DNA of 63,517 nucleotides from Campylobacterales bacterium (GTDB lineage Bacteria > Campylobacterota > Campylobacteria > Campylobacterales > QNZT01): the NCBI GenBank assembly GCA_024278835.1, contig JAJRSK010000055.1:1-63517 (forward strand), given 5' to 3'. The notes beneath the pieces were generated by a model. That model was not told the DNA's origin, did not search any database, and saw nothing but the letters and a program-made list of their open reading frames with translations. Position 1 is the stretch's first letter; each line of letters opens with the position of its first letter. Below are positions 1 to 9,340 of this stretch, one piece after another. Both the position numbers and the translations under genes were made by a program.

Positions 1-52
1 GTACTATTTTAGCTTTGAAATCTGCTGTATATGTTGTTCTTTTTCTGCTCAT
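1..52 (-). CDS. IS3-family transposase OrfA, N-terminus only
   Basis: Reading from the ATG at 52 towards the left edge gives MSRKRTTYTADFKAKIV, which resembles the start of the OrfA helix-turn-helix protein of IS3-family elements. A GGAG ribosome site lies about 7 bases before the ATG. Only 17 residues are in the window, so the family call rests on the typical opening (basic residues, then T/Y-x-x-F-K-x-K-I-V). The protein would bind the element's ends as part of the OrfAB transposase. Confidence 0.7.
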   Translation of the reverse strand, partial: MSRKRTTYTADFKAKIV

Positions 53-136
53 TATATTTCTCCAATCTAACTGTCTATGATTTTATCATTTTAGGAATAA
101 TATTTTTTTATTATTTGGTTATTTTTTCTAGGGACA
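1..136 (-). mobile_element. End of an IS3-family insertion sequence
   Basis: The partial OrfA gene runs off the left edge. Between it and the fic reading frame lies an AT-rich non-coding stretch. The fic homology appears to stop after its residue 156, where the minus strand reads TGTCCCTAG. A 5'-TG tip is typical of IS3 ends, so I place the tip near 136. The exact boundary is inferred, because the other end, the inverted repeat partner and the target duplication lie outside the window. Confidence 0.55.
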
Positions 137-605
137 TTATATTTTTTGCTAAATATTCCATAAAAATTCTTTGTACTCTTCCATTTCCTTCTCTAAAAGG
201 ATGTAGTATATTTAACCCATTCATAAATATCGCTGCACTTTTTGCAAACTCTTTTTTAGATTGATTTTTAAAGAAATTTTCATCATTTAAAGCATCAAAA
301 AGAGCTTTTGAAACATAGGGAATCTTTTCATATGGAGTAAATCTTGTCTTTCCTTTTCCAAACTCTGCTTTTATATCTGCATCAAACCTATCTTTCCCCG
401 CCCAGTTATATATATCAGAAAATAAAAATTTGTGGATATTTTTTAGATGTATATAATTTAATGCACCATCAATAGGTTGATTCTTAAGTGCAATCATTTT
501 TGCATTTGTTATTATCTTCTCTTTTTTATAAAGCTCATTTATCGTTTTCGCACCAAGAAGATTGGAATTTAGAAGCTCTTTATCAAAACTATCTTCTAGC
601 ATCAA
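111..605 (-). pseudogene. Fic-domain AMPylase toxin, 3' end truncated by IS
   Basis: Fic proteins transfer AMP or another nucleotide part to target proteins. The catalytic loop HPFREGNGRVQR is intact at residues 135-146, with H135 as the expected base. The 164-residue frame ends about 18 residues after this loop, while family members usually continue for some 30-50 more residues. The last residues (from M157) appear to be read from the insertion-sequence end, so the C-terminal part is lost. The start overlaps the upstream 81-aa gene by ATGA, as in toxin-antitoxin pairs. Whether the truncated protein folds or acts cannot be told. Confidence 0.75.
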
Positions 606-847
606 AAAGCTTTTGCTATCTCTACTATCTCTTTTAACGTTATCTCATTTTTAAGCTGTGCGATACTAAGTAGGATGTCTCTCTCATTGAGGTAAATCTC
701 TTCTAACGCATGGCTACAAAGAGAGTCTCTAATAGCCTCATACTGTGTTTCATCTAGTTTGCTTTTATAGCGTTGAAGTATTGCTAATGACTCTTCTTTT
801 GAGTGAGAGTCTGGATAGTTATCGTCTAATCGTTCAAGATAGCTCAC
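602..847 (-). CDS. Small protein upstream of fic, possible antitoxin
   Basis: This 81-residue, highly charged, probably all-helical protein overlaps the fic start by 4 bases. Small helical partners encoded just upstream of Fic toxins are often antitoxins whose inhibitory helix carries (S/T)xxxE(G/N). I do not see an exact copy of that motif here; the nearest stretch is around SHSKEESL near residues 14-21. The antitoxin role therefore comes from gene order and size, not from the sequence. Confidence 0.55.
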   Translation of the reverse strand: MSYLERLDDNYPDSHSKEESLAILQRYKSKLDETQYEAIRDSLCSHALEEIYLNERDILLSIAQLKNEITLKEIVEIAKAF

Positions 848-894
848 TAGATTCCTTATAAAAGTAAATTTTGATTTTTCAATTATAGCATAAT

Positions 895-1809
895 TTATGA
901 TAAATACCTTCTCAAATCCTCTTCAATCTTATCTCTTATCCATGTCGGCTCAACGACTCTCATGTAGGGTATCCAATACTTCACCAAAGGTATAACTTCC
1001 ATCTCATGGGTTATTTTTATCGCTATTTGTATGCTTCCATCATCTTGGATTTCGTGGGTGGTTTGTGTGGGTGAGATGGGTTTTCGCTCAAAGTATTTGG
1101 CGATTTGTTTATCAAGAGAGAGTATCACTTCAAATGGCTCTTTTTTTGCATCAAACCAGATGGAGAGGGCATTGTCAAGTTTTTTATCTAGCGCTTTGTC
1201 GGTTTTAAAAGTTTCATTGAGTTGTTTAACTTTGGAGATGTTTTTGAGGTAGTATTTTTTTAGGATATTATCTTTCTCATCGATAGCAAGAAGATACCAG
1301 AAGCCTTCATAATTGGCTATTTTCTTTGGGCATAGTCTGCATGGTATTTTGCTTTTTAAAGCATACTCACAAGAGATTTTCGTTTGTGATTTGATGGCTG
1401 ATTCAAGTTGTTGTATCTCTTTGAGTTTGTCGCTGATATCTTCTATGTTTAGTTTGGTGTAGATGGGGTTATGCTCTTCATTTTTGAGTTTTGAAAGTAA
1501 ATTTTTGGCTTTGGTGGCAAAAGTACCATCTGTTCCAGAAATCAACCCCTCCATGATATCAAGTACAACTCTATCTTCTATAGAGGTGCTTTTTTCGAGT
1601 CTAAAGCCCTCTTGCATCTTCCATCTTTTCCCTACTCTTTCTATGGGAAATGAGATGAGGCGCTCATTAAAATCTCTTTGTATAGTTCTTGTGGAGACAT
1701 TGAACTCCATGGCAAGTTCAGATACAGATAGAGCATCTCCAGAGTTTAGCTGCGAGAGGATAGATATGAGTCGCGTGAGTGTTTTGTCGTAGTCGTGTTT
1801 GTATCCCAT
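895..1809 (-). CDS. WYL-domain transcriptional regulator
   Basis: This 304-residue protein has an N-terminal winged helix-turn-helix at about 28-49 (LSVSELAMEFNVSTRTIQRD) and a WYL ligand-sensing domain whose signature is W171-Y172-L173 in GFWYLLAID. WYL proteins often repress or activate phage-defence operons in response to nucleic-acid ligands. It lies 21 bp after the DUF2779 gene and 47 bp before the fic pair, on the same strand, so it may control this block. Cys147, Cys157 and Cys160 are close together but no metal site is established. Confidence 0.85.
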   Translation of the reverse strand: MGYKHDYDKTLTRLISILSQLNSGDALSVSELAMEFNVSTRTIQRDFNERLISFPIERVGKRWKMQEGFRLEKSTSIEDRVVLDIMEGLISGTDGTFATKAKNLLSKLKNEEHNPIYTKLNIEDISDKLKEIQQLESAIKSQTKISCEYALKSKIPCRLCPKKIANYEGFWYLLAIDEKDNILKKYYLKNISKVKQLNETFKTDKALDKKLDNALSIWFDAKKEPFEVILSLDKQIAKYFERKPISPTQTTHEIQDDGSIQIAIKITHEMEVIPLVKYWIPYMRVVEPTWIRDKIEEDLRRYLS

Positions 1810-1830
1810 CCTCTCTCCTTTCCTAGCTTA

Positions 1831-3330
1831 TCATGATAGTAGTATCGGTTGTTTGGGTAGGGATTTTACCTCTTTTCTCAACTTCTCCCATATACGAACC
1901 ATAGCCAAAGTATCCAACTTACAATATGCCAATAAATCAGCCCTTATCTTTTCTCTTTGGTTTTTATCTTTTAGAAGGTGTAGGTTTGCGAAGGTATCCA
2001 TCGCCATACCACCATCTTGTATATCAAGTGCTTTATAGTCTAACTCTTTATCGTTGGGAAAGAGTGCAGGAAGGACTGATTTTAGAGAGAAACTCCCATG
2101 AAAGTTGGGATGATAATATCCAAGATTTCTAAATGGTACTATCAAGTCTATAAATCTCTCATTGAGTGCCAAGAGACTTGAAGCACTCTCTGGACTAAAT
2201 TCTGCCAATCTTCTAATCACTCCCATCTCAAAGCCTTTGTTGTAAGCAATGATGCTACCTTTTGGTGTGATATCTGCAAGCATATGTTTTATAAGTGCTT
2301 CTCTTGGGTCTTGCTGTTCATCTGCTAAGAACTCTTTGTGTTGCAGTTCCCCATCCTCATGGAGTATATGAAGAGAGTATTGAAATGGTATCTGTTCGTA
2401 TGATCGTTGGTTTTCAAACCTTGGTATGGCATTTTGAAAAGTTTCAAAGTCAAAGAAATTTATAGGATAAGAGATGTCATTTAAAAATGTTTTGATAATG
2501 CCTTTGTCGATGTAAGGTTTTTGTCTGTTGAAAGTCTCAATCTGTATGCTTTGCGTTTTTGTCAGATTTTGCTCTTTTGGCAAATCCTTATAATGCACAA
2601 TTCCTTGCTGATATAACGCATACTTCTTATCTGCTCTTAACCAGTAGAGATTAAATATAGATGGATAAGGTATATGCGCATGACAATGCTCATAAAAATC
2701 ACATCTAAAAGGGTCATGACAATGTGCTCCTATATCGACTACTGGCATTTGTCTCTTTAGCATCTTTTCTATTGCATCAAGTTTTTTGGGTATGAGAGAT
2801 TGGTTCTCTTTGACTACATCTGTCACATCTACGATAGTAAACAACCCATGCACATCTAAGGATTTTTCTCTCACATATCTGTTGTTTATATGGACGATAA
2901 ATGCACGATTTAGATTGATAACTGATGAGAGAGCAAACCATTGGATAGATGCATCGTTTGTATGATACTCTTTAACATGTGTTGAGGATTTTACTTCGTA
3001 CATATCCCATGATGAGCCATTTTTGACCAGTATATCAGCCATGGCAAAGATGCCATTTTGGCTAAAAGTAGCTTCATAGATGACCTCTTGACCACGCTCT
3101 ATAAGCTCTTTAGTTTTTGTTATCATCCCTTGAAAATCATCAGGAGTAAATGCTATCTCTGTACCATCAGGAAATAACTCTTTTGCTAACTCTCCTACAC
3201 TATCACCACTCTTAAAAAGTGACTGGGTTTGTGCATCTATAGGGCTTCTAAGTTCAGGTCTGTTTTTGTATAGCCAGAGTGATTTGTGGCATTGCAATCC
3301 ACGGATGTATTGGGATTTTGAGAGTGTCAT
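1831..3330 (-). CDS. DUF2779 protein, Cas4-like nuclease plus exonuclease-like fold
   Basis: The 499-residue protein opens with the typical DUF2779 start (LSKSQYIRGLQCHKSLWLY). A PD-(D/E)XK-like core is visible as D99 and the EVK at 112-114, as in Cas4/RecB-type nucleases. A Cys/His-rich patch follows at about 203-216. The C-terminal half contains FFDFETF, a DxE motif like DEDD exonucleases. The function of DUF2779 is not established. Its start overlaps the end of mcrC by ATGA, so the two are probably co-translated. A TATCATGATA copy lies at 1829-1838, at its stop codon. Confidence 0.8.
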   Translation of the reverse strand: MTLSKSQYIRGLQCHKSLWLYKNRPELRSPIDAQTQSLFKSGDSVGELAKELFPDGTEIAFTPDDFQGMITKTKELIERGQEVIYEATFSQNGIFAMADILVKNGSSWDMYEVKSSTHVKEYHTNDASIQWFALSSVINLNRAFIVHINNRYVREKSLDVHGLFTIVDVTDVVKENQSLIPKKLDAIEKMLKRQMPVVDIGAHCHDPFRCDFYEHCHAHIPYPSIFNLYWLRADKKYALYQQGIVHYKDLPKEQNLTKTQSIQIETFNRQKPYIDKGIIKTFLNDISYPINFFDFETFQNAIPRFENQRSYEQIPFQYSLHILHEDGELQHKEFLADEQQDPREALIKHMLADITPKGSIIAYNKGFEMGVIRRLAEFSPESASSLLALNERFIDLIVPFRNLGYYHPNFHGSFSLKSVLPALFPNDKELDYKALDIQDGGMAMDTFANLHLLKDKNQREKIRADLLAYCKLDTLAMVRIWEKLRKEVKSLPKQPILLS

Positions 3331-4685
3331 GATAAAACACTTTCTATACTTTTTATAAACGCTATTTCTTCTTTTTTTATTTTTTCTAAGTTAAACTCAT
3401 CTTCTTCAAATTTTTTAATGTCTAAGCCCAATACTCCAATACTATGATTTTTATTATTGTTAAATGTTTTTCTTTCGTTACTTGTTTTAACAGGCGTTAT
3501 AAATATACCCACTAAATGTTCGGCTTCATCTCCAAAATGATACATATATGTTGACATTTGATATAAATCATCACGACTTACACCATCTTTTGCTGTTTTT
3601 CCAAGTTGTGTATAAAACTTATATTTTGCATCTAGGATAGCAATTATTTTATTATCTTTTTTTATGATGATATCAGGTCTAATTTTTCTATGATTATCTT
3701 CAATCATGTAGTATCCACCTGATTCATTTGGTGAATATATTTCATAATCAGGTAGATTTTTTTGTAATACTTTTAAAAGATAATTTTCCCAAAGTTCTGC
3801 AACATCTAAGAAATAAGAAAAACTATCATTGCTGGCTAATTGAGAGTTACTTTTTACTGAATTACTCTTTATGATAAGCATGCTAAGTTCCATAACTTTT
3901 TTATAATGAAAGTTTAATTTTGAATACCTTATATTTTTTATCTCACTGACATCAACATCTCTATCTATAACGCCAAAAGAGTTAAGCATAGTGTTGTATT
4001 CGGTTATGTTTTTTAATATGCCTTTTAACTCTTTTTGTTTATAAAGTAGAAGTTTGTAAGTGTATCTAATGACTTGATTTATCACTGTATCCATAGTTAA
4101 TTTTCTATATTTGCAATAAAAATTACTTTTATCAACTAAATTATGCTTGATATGTTTTGTTATATTGAGTTGCCCTTTAAAATTCGATGAATTTTTTTCA
4201 TATTTTTTATACTCTTTAGGTATTTGACTTTTTGTAAGTGCTTTTTCAAGTGTTGCTTTCCACACCATCGCTATTAGCCAAAGATTGTTATTTTTATCAT
4301 TTTTTGAACTGAATTTTTCTTTTGGTAGATATATACCATAAGCATAAGATAAAAGATAGCTAAGTAAACCATTTCCAAATCTTGGTAAAATTTCAATATT
4401 TATTTGATTGTTATCTATATTTGTTGAATAAAAACCAATATAGTGAGATGTATAAAATGTTGCTTCATTAGCTGAATTATAATCATACCATATAAGATTT
4501 TCATCAATTGTTTTTAACTTACTATTTCCAAAAGAGTACAATTCAATATTGTTATTTTCTATAGACTCTTTTAATTTATTGATTGCTTGTAAGCTTACAG
4601 ATAGTTTCCACTGTACACTAAAAGCTTCTATGGTGCCATTTTCATACTGGCTATCTCTTAAGTTTAGTGAAATCAACTCAGACAT
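3327..4685 (-). CDS. mcrC: McrC-like nuclease subunit of a modification-dependent restriction system
   Basis: McrC is the endonuclease partner of the McrB GTPase and cuts DNA carrying modified cytosine. The 452-residue protein has the family's C-terminal PD-(D/E)XK core: P337-D338 in IRPDII, then D352-A-K354 in LDAKYK. The start overlaps the end of mcrB by 8 bases, the usual B-then-C order. Length is slightly above E. coli McrC. The DNA modification recognised cannot be read from the sequence. Confidence 0.88.
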   Translation of the reverse strand: MSELISLNLRDSQYENGTIEAFSVQWKLSVSLQAINKLKESIENNNIELYSFGNSKLKTIDENLIWYDYNSANEATFYTSHYIGFYSTNIDNNQINIEILPRFGNGLLSYLLSYAYGIYLPKEKFSSKNDKNNNLWLIAMVWKATLEKALTKSQIPKEYKKYEKNSSNFKGQLNITKHIKHNLVDKSNFYCKYRKLTMDTVINQVIRYTYKLLLYKQKELKGILKNITEYNTMLNSFGVIDRDVDVSEIKNIRYSKLNFHYKKVMELSMLIIKSNSVKSNSQLASNDSFSYFLDVAELWENYLLKVLQKNLPDYEIYSPNESGGYYMIEDNHRKIRPDIIIKKDNKIIAILDAKYKFYTQLGKTAKDGVSRDDLYQMSTYMYHFGDEAEHLVGIFITPVKTSNERKTFNNNKNHSIGVLGLDIKKFEEDEFNLEKIKKEEIAFIKSIESVLS

Positions 4686-6531
4686 CTTTTAAAAAATCAT
4701 CTTTTAACTTTTTTAACTTTTTATATATCTCTTCATCTTCTATGCTCATACCTAGATACTCTTCAAGAAGTGGTTCGATGCTATAAGCCCATAATTTTTC
4801 TAACTCAAAACTTGATATTTTAATTGGAGTATCACTCTCATTTATGAAGTCTTGAATTTTTATAAAATAAGCTTGTCCTATTTGATAATCTTTCTCTAAA
4901 GCAAGACCTTCATTATCGATAATACTTTCATTAAGTTTTTTACATTTTTTAACATAGTTTTCTAAAGAGTCCGGTTCAATTCTTTCACTTAAAACATCAT
5001 AAATTACATCAAGTTTAGGCATAAGCTTGAAAAATCCAAATCGTCTTCTCAATGCCAAATCAAATGTAACTAAACTTTTATCTACATTGTTCATTGTTCC
5101 AATTATATATACATTTTCAGGTATAGTAAAGTTTCCAAAATGTGGTAGATTGATACTCTTTCCTCTATACTCTAATGCATATAGAAGTTCTCCAAAGACA
5201 GCTGATAATTCAGCTCGATTTATCTCATCTATGATAAATATAAATTTTTTCTCAGACGATTTTGCCGCTTTGTCGCAAAATCTTTTAAATATTCCTTCTC
5301 TTAATTCATAAGATACATTCCCACCATCAAGTTTTGGAGATATCCCACCTATAAAATCCTCATAAGTATAGTTTGGATGAAATTGTATGATTTCGTAGTA
5401 CCCTTTATCATGTGTATTTTCTTTTTTTGAAAAGTTATACTTTTCTATATCTTCTCCATTTTTTAATCCTAAAAGTTCCTGAACAACTTGCATACTCTCA
5501 TAAGTCTTACCAGTTCCAGGAGGTCCCCATAATATAACAGCTTTATTTCCACTTTTCAATAAATCTGATATATTTTTTATATCTGTCTCTTGTGTCATTA
5601 TGATTGATATAAGTTTTGATAAATCTCTAATATCCTGCTCCTTGTCAATTTTTAATGACAATAGAATTCTACCTGATATTTTACTCCATATTTTTATAAA
5701 CTCATCAAATTCCATATTTGTAATATTTTCTGGAGTATAATTTTTTAAAATTTTTTTTCCAAACTCACTATTTAAAAAATTTCTAAATGCCATTAAGCTT
5801 AAAGGATGGATGACTTTATCTTTATTTGCCCACATCCATAAAAATTTTGGAGGAAATCTATATTTCAATACTTCTCTTTGCGCAGCATACTCATTTGTGC
5901 AATCACTATCATCTTTATCAACGGGAAAAAATCTGCTTTTATTATCTTGACTATTTATATGACAACTTGGATATCTCATGACCATTCTAGAATCTGCAAA
6001 TTTAACTTCTTTATTGTTTTTACAATCTTGAATAAACTTCATTATGTTAAAAAAGTAATTATTATCAGCAAAATGGGAGGATGGGTGTCTTGATTGACCA
6101 GTGCTTGTTAAAGTACCATGATAGTCATCTTTTTTAGCTATAGTATTTGATAGTATTCGATAGCTATCAATCATTTTGTGACTTTTAAAATCAAAACCAC
6201 CTAAAATGCAACCGACTTTATTAACTATCTCTTCGTGGCCTTCAAATTTTTTAGACATTTGCTCAACACCACTATATGCTTTATCTATTGTCATTTCATC
6301 CTTTGATGGTCCAAAATATTCTATAGTTGGAGTTTTATCCTTTTCATATTTAACAAGATTGTTACCAATTTTAACTTCATTAGTAGCTATTGTTATCTTC
6401 ATCTCAACTTTTAATATATCTTTTATTAAAGTATCGATTTTGTCAAATCTTTTTTCATGATTTTCATGTTTATTAAAAATTGAATCTTTGTTCTTCCAAA
6501 AAATTTTTAACTTTTCTGCTGTTAAATTCAC
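4678..6531 (-). CDS. mcrB: McrB-like AAA+ GTPase
   Basis: McrB forms the ring motor of McrBC restriction. The 617-residue protein has a Walker A motif GPPGTGKT at 336-343, a Walker B in FIFIIDEINRAE near 435-445, and GTMNNVDKS. The last matches the McrB hallmark NTxD-like loop, with N-N-V-D in place of N-T-A-D. An arginine pair (LRRRFGF) follows. The first ~320 residues should hold the substrate-reading domain but match nothing I recognise, so target specificity may be new. It precedes mcrC with an 8-base overlap and follows the double-AAA gene by 66 bp. Confidence 0.88.
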   Translation of the reverse strand: MNLTAEKLKIFWKNKDSIFNKHENHEKRFDKIDTLIKDILKVEMKITIATNEVKIGNNLVKYEKDKTPTIEYFGPSKDEMTIDKAYSGVEQMSKKFEGHEEIVNKVGCILGGFDFKSHKMIDSYRILSNTIAKKDDYHGTLTSTGQSRHPSSHFADNNYFFNIMKFIQDCKNNKEVKFADSRMVMRYPSCHINSQDNKSRFFPVDKDDSDCTNEYAAQREVLKYRFPPKFLWMWANKDKVIHPLSLMAFRNFLNSEFGKKILKNYTPENITNMEFDEFIKIWSKISGRILLSLKIDKEQDIRDLSKLISIIMTQETDIKNISDLLKSGNKAVILWGPPGTGKTYESMQVVQELLGLKNGEDIEKYNFSKKENTHDKGYYEIIQFHPNYTYEDFIGGISPKLDGGNVSYELREGIFKRFCDKAAKSSEKKFIFIIDEINRAELSAVFGELLYALEYRGKSINLPHFGNFTIPENVYIIGTMNNVDKSLVTFDLALRRRFGFFKLMPKLDVIYDVLSERIEPDSLENYVKKCKKLNESIIDNEGLALEKDYQIGQAYFIKIQDFINESDTPIKISSFELEKLWAYSIEPLLEEYLGMSIEDEEIYKKLKKLKDDFLKDV

Positions 6532-6597
6532 TACTGTTCCTTTGTTTATATTATATGCAATATCGGAAACTACCCATAAAGCTTAAATCATGATAAA

Positions 6598-8649
6598 TCA
6601 TCTAAACCCAACAACCCCGTTACTATTAACTCTTTTAACTTTTATCTCATCTTCTAATCTAAAAAATAGTTCATGGCTATTATTTATAGGTCTAAATCTA
6701 TTTTGTCTTAATATCGCAGCAAAATCTCCATGTGTCAGATAGTTTATGTTTTCCACTTTTTGTTTAAGTGTTTGTGTTGGTTTGTCTAGCTTTAATTCTT
6801 TGCAGTAGGATAAAAATATCTCCCACACTTGCTCGCTTTTTAGATACTCAAACTCTAATTTTAGATCAAATCTTCTCAGACTTGCACTATCTAAGTTTTC
6901 TAAAAGATTTGTTGTAGCTATAAAGATTCCATCAAAGTTTTCCATCTGTACCAACATCTCATTTGTTTGTGTCACTTCCCAGCTCCTTTGGGCTGTGCTT
7001 CTATCTGTTAAAAAGCTATCTACTTCATCAAATATAAGTACAGCTTTCTCCTCTTTTGCTTCTTCAAATGCATCTGCTATATTTTTTTCCGTGCCACCAA
7101 CCCACTTACTTATCAAATCACTTCCTTTTTTAAGGATACATGGCTTATCCAAAGTTTGGGCTATATAGCGACCAAAAGCACTTTTTCCAGTTCCTGGTAC
7201 TCCGTATAGACATAGTCGTGCATTTTGATGTTCTTGTATCCCTTTTACCAACTCTTCTAAGTTGGCTTTTGTGTTGATAAATGAGGGATTGTAGTTATCT
7301 GGTAGATGGTTTTGCATGGTTGGATGTATCTCTTTATATCCTTGAGCTTTAAGTGTGTTGTTTAAAACTTGTTTAAAATCTTTTGCCTTATCGTCGCTAT
7401 TTATAGAGTTTGCAATTTTTGTAGCCCTTGTGATTAAAGCTGGAGTGATATTTTCATTTTCAGCTAAAAGAGAGATATCTTGTTCATGAAGCAGGTTATT
7501 TGAGCATTTTTTTATGATTTTTGCTCTTTTTGATTTTTTAGGTATTGGTAACTCTAACGATATATCAAATCTTCTTATCAGAGCATTGTCAATGGCATTT
7601 ACATTGTTGGTTATCCAGATAGTTGGGATTGTGTTTGTCTCTAAAACTTTATTTATCCATGCTTTATTGGATTGTCTTTTGGGAGCAAATGGGCTATTGT
7701 TACTATCAAATATATCTTCTGCTTCATCATAGAGTAACATTGTATTTTGATTCGCAAAAAAGGCTTGGGCTATCTTATAAGCTTCTAATCTGATTTTACC
7801 ATCAAGTGGGTTGTCACTTTCATCTGCATAACTTATCTCAAAAAGTTTTAGATTTAAACTTTTTGCTATAACTTTTGAAAGTTCACTCTTTCCTGTACCA
7901 GGTCTACCATACAAAAGAATATTAACACCCTTCTGTTTGGTTTGTATCGCATTTTTAAGATATGATAAAAGTATATTCACATCAACAGATATATGTTCAT
8001 AATCATTTAGTGTTAATGAACTTTTATCAGGCATGGTAACTAGGCCTGTTAATATGTCAGATACATCTCCATCAATATTTAGCATATTATCTGTAAAACT
8101 TTGTGAAATTATTGTGATTTTACTTTTTAAACTGTTGCTATCATTTTTGTCAATATTGACAATAGATGATTTGCATAACTTTGAGCTTGGATGTAAGATC
8201 TCATTCATACTTTTAATTGGTATATTTAATATCTCACTTAATATGCGTTTTACTTGAGCTGTACTAAGATTAAAGCCAACTAAGCATGCACAATCCTCTA
8301 AAACATCAATTTGATTTATAAGCACTACAAACTCAAGTAGTTGACTTTCATAACTATTTAGTTTCATTAATCCTGCTATACGGTTTATATTTTTTGTTAA
8401 GATTTTTGAGCTAGTAAAATTTTTTCTTTTTTCAAGTTTGGTAAGATTTGTCTTTAAAATTTTTGATACATCTGATTTTGAATATTTTTCTTTATCAATA
8501 TCTAAAAAGTAACAGCTTGAATCAGGTCTCAATCTTCCATCTCGCATCCATAACTCTTCTTCTCCTGCAATATTGATGATGATTCTAAGCATCCATAGAG
8601 TAACTTTATCGATTAACTCTTTTTCTACATATTTTGTTTTGTTTGTCAT
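6598..8649 (-). CDS. Tandem AAA+ ATPase of unknown role
   Basis: I choose the ATG at 8649 because AAGGAG sits 7 bases before it; a start at 8694 would also be open. The 683-residue protein carries two AAA+ modules. Module one has GRPGTGKS at 248-255, LLYDEAED at 305-312 and an arginine finger in LIRRFD. Module two has GVPGTGKS at 483-490, LIFDEVD at 538-544 and LRRFD. The N-terminal ~230 residues are helical with no known domain. Cdc48/SpoVK-like double ATPases remodel proteins, but the client here is unknown. It is next to the DnaB-C-like gene. Confidence 0.8.
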   Translation of the reverse strand: MTNKTKYVEKELIDKVTLWMLRIIINIAGEEELWMRDGRLRPDSSCYFLDIDKEKYSKSDVSKILKTNLTKLEKRKNFTSSKILTKNINRIAGLMKLNSYESQLLEFVVLINQIDVLEDCACLVGFNLSTAQVKRILSEILNIPIKSMNEILHPSSKLCKSSIVNIDKNDSNSLKSKITIISQSFTDNMLNIDGDVSDILTGLVTMPDKSSLTLNDYEHISVDVNILLSYLKNAIQTKQKGVNILLYGRPGTGKSELSKVIAKSLNLKLFEISYADESDNPLDGKIRLEAYKIAQAFFANQNTMLLYDEAEDIFDSNNSPFAPKRQSNKAWINKVLETNTIPTIWITNNVNAIDNALIRRFDISLELPIPKKSKRAKIIKKCSNNLLHEQDISLLAENENITPALITRATKIANSINSDDKAKDFKQVLNNTLKAQGYKEIHPTMQNHLPDNYNPSFINTKANLEELVKGIQEHQNARLCLYGVPGTGKSAFGRYIAQTLDKPCILKKGSDLISKWVGGTEKNIADAFEEAKEEKAVLIFDEVDSFLTDRSTAQRSWEVTQTNEMLVQMENFDGIFIATTNLLENLDSASLRRFDLKLEFEYLKSEQVWEIFLSYCKELKLDKPTQTLKQKVENINYLTHGDFAAILRQNRFRPINNSHELFFRLEDEIKVKRVNSNGVVGFR

Positions 8650-8686
8650 GATATGCTCCTTCTTTGTAAAGTTGGTATGTGTATAG

Positions 8687-9340
8687 TTATTCAAATCTTA
8701 AAAAATCTTCATTAAACCTCACATGAATACTCTCTTTTGTAAGCGTTGGGCTTTTTGCTATGATAAACTCTGCATCTGCTTCTGTTTTTTGAATCATAAT
8801 AACGATATCTGCAATCTCAGAGAGATATGCTTCACGAATATCCACAATCAAGGGTCTTTTGTTGTGCCGACTTTCTGCTTTTGGGCTTAATTGAGATACC
8901 AGTATGATTGGTAAATTTAACTCAAGTGAAAGTTTTTTTAGTCTATAAGCCAACTCTTCTTTACTGTCAAAAAGCTGTATATAATCAATAACACATAGCG
9001 ATAATTTTTCGCATTTTGTTTTAGATGCTCTTAGAGTTTTTTCAATTTGATATATATTTGAACTTTCTATATCTATAAAAAGATTTGTGTTATCCTGTTT
9101 TTGTATAAACTTCTTTGCATCTTGTAAGCTTTTATATCGAATTGACTCCTTTGCACTCAACATTCTCAATTCGACATCTTCTTCTACCATTTCTAAAGAG
9201 TATAGTATCACGCACTCATCTTTATCTAGTACATTTTGTATAAGATTATGTGCCAAAATAGTTTTGCCTTTGTTAGGTCTTGAAGCGATGATTGTTAAGT
9301 TACTTTTCTTTATAAATCGATTGTATATATTTTCTATCAC
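8687..9340 (-). CDS. Stand-alone DnaB C-terminal-like RecA-fold ATPase
   Basis: The 217-residue protein reproduces the motor half of replicative helicase DnaB: RPNKGKT (Walker A, 21-27), SLEM at 48-51, VIDYIQLF (Walker B, 117-124), SQLS at 149-152 and DIRE at 167-170. The N-terminal DnaG-binding collar domain of full-length DnaB (~470 aa) is absent. It is the first gene of the minus-strand block and lies next to the tandem AAA gene (8-38 bp apart, depending on that start). It could be a defence motor, a remnant of a mobile-element replicon or a KaiC/RadA-like switch. The upstream gap (9341-9531) must hold its promoter. Confidence 0.78.
   Translation of the reverse strand: MIENIYNRFIKKSNLTIIASRPNKGKTILAHNLIQNVLDKDECVILYSLEMVEEDVELRMLSAKESIRYKSLQDAKKFIQKQDNTNLFIDIESSNIYQIEKTLRASKTKCEKLSLCVIDYIQLFDSKEELAYRLKKLSLELNLPIILVSQLSPKAESRHNKRPLIVDIREAYLSEIADIVIMIQKTEADAEFIIAKSPTLTKESIHVRFNEDFLRFE

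Noticed and set aside
1031-1792. Two plus-strand frames opposite the WYL gene (1031-1252 and 1463-1792).
   Set aside because: They are shadows of the WYL gene, which has clear helix-turn-helix and WYL motifs.
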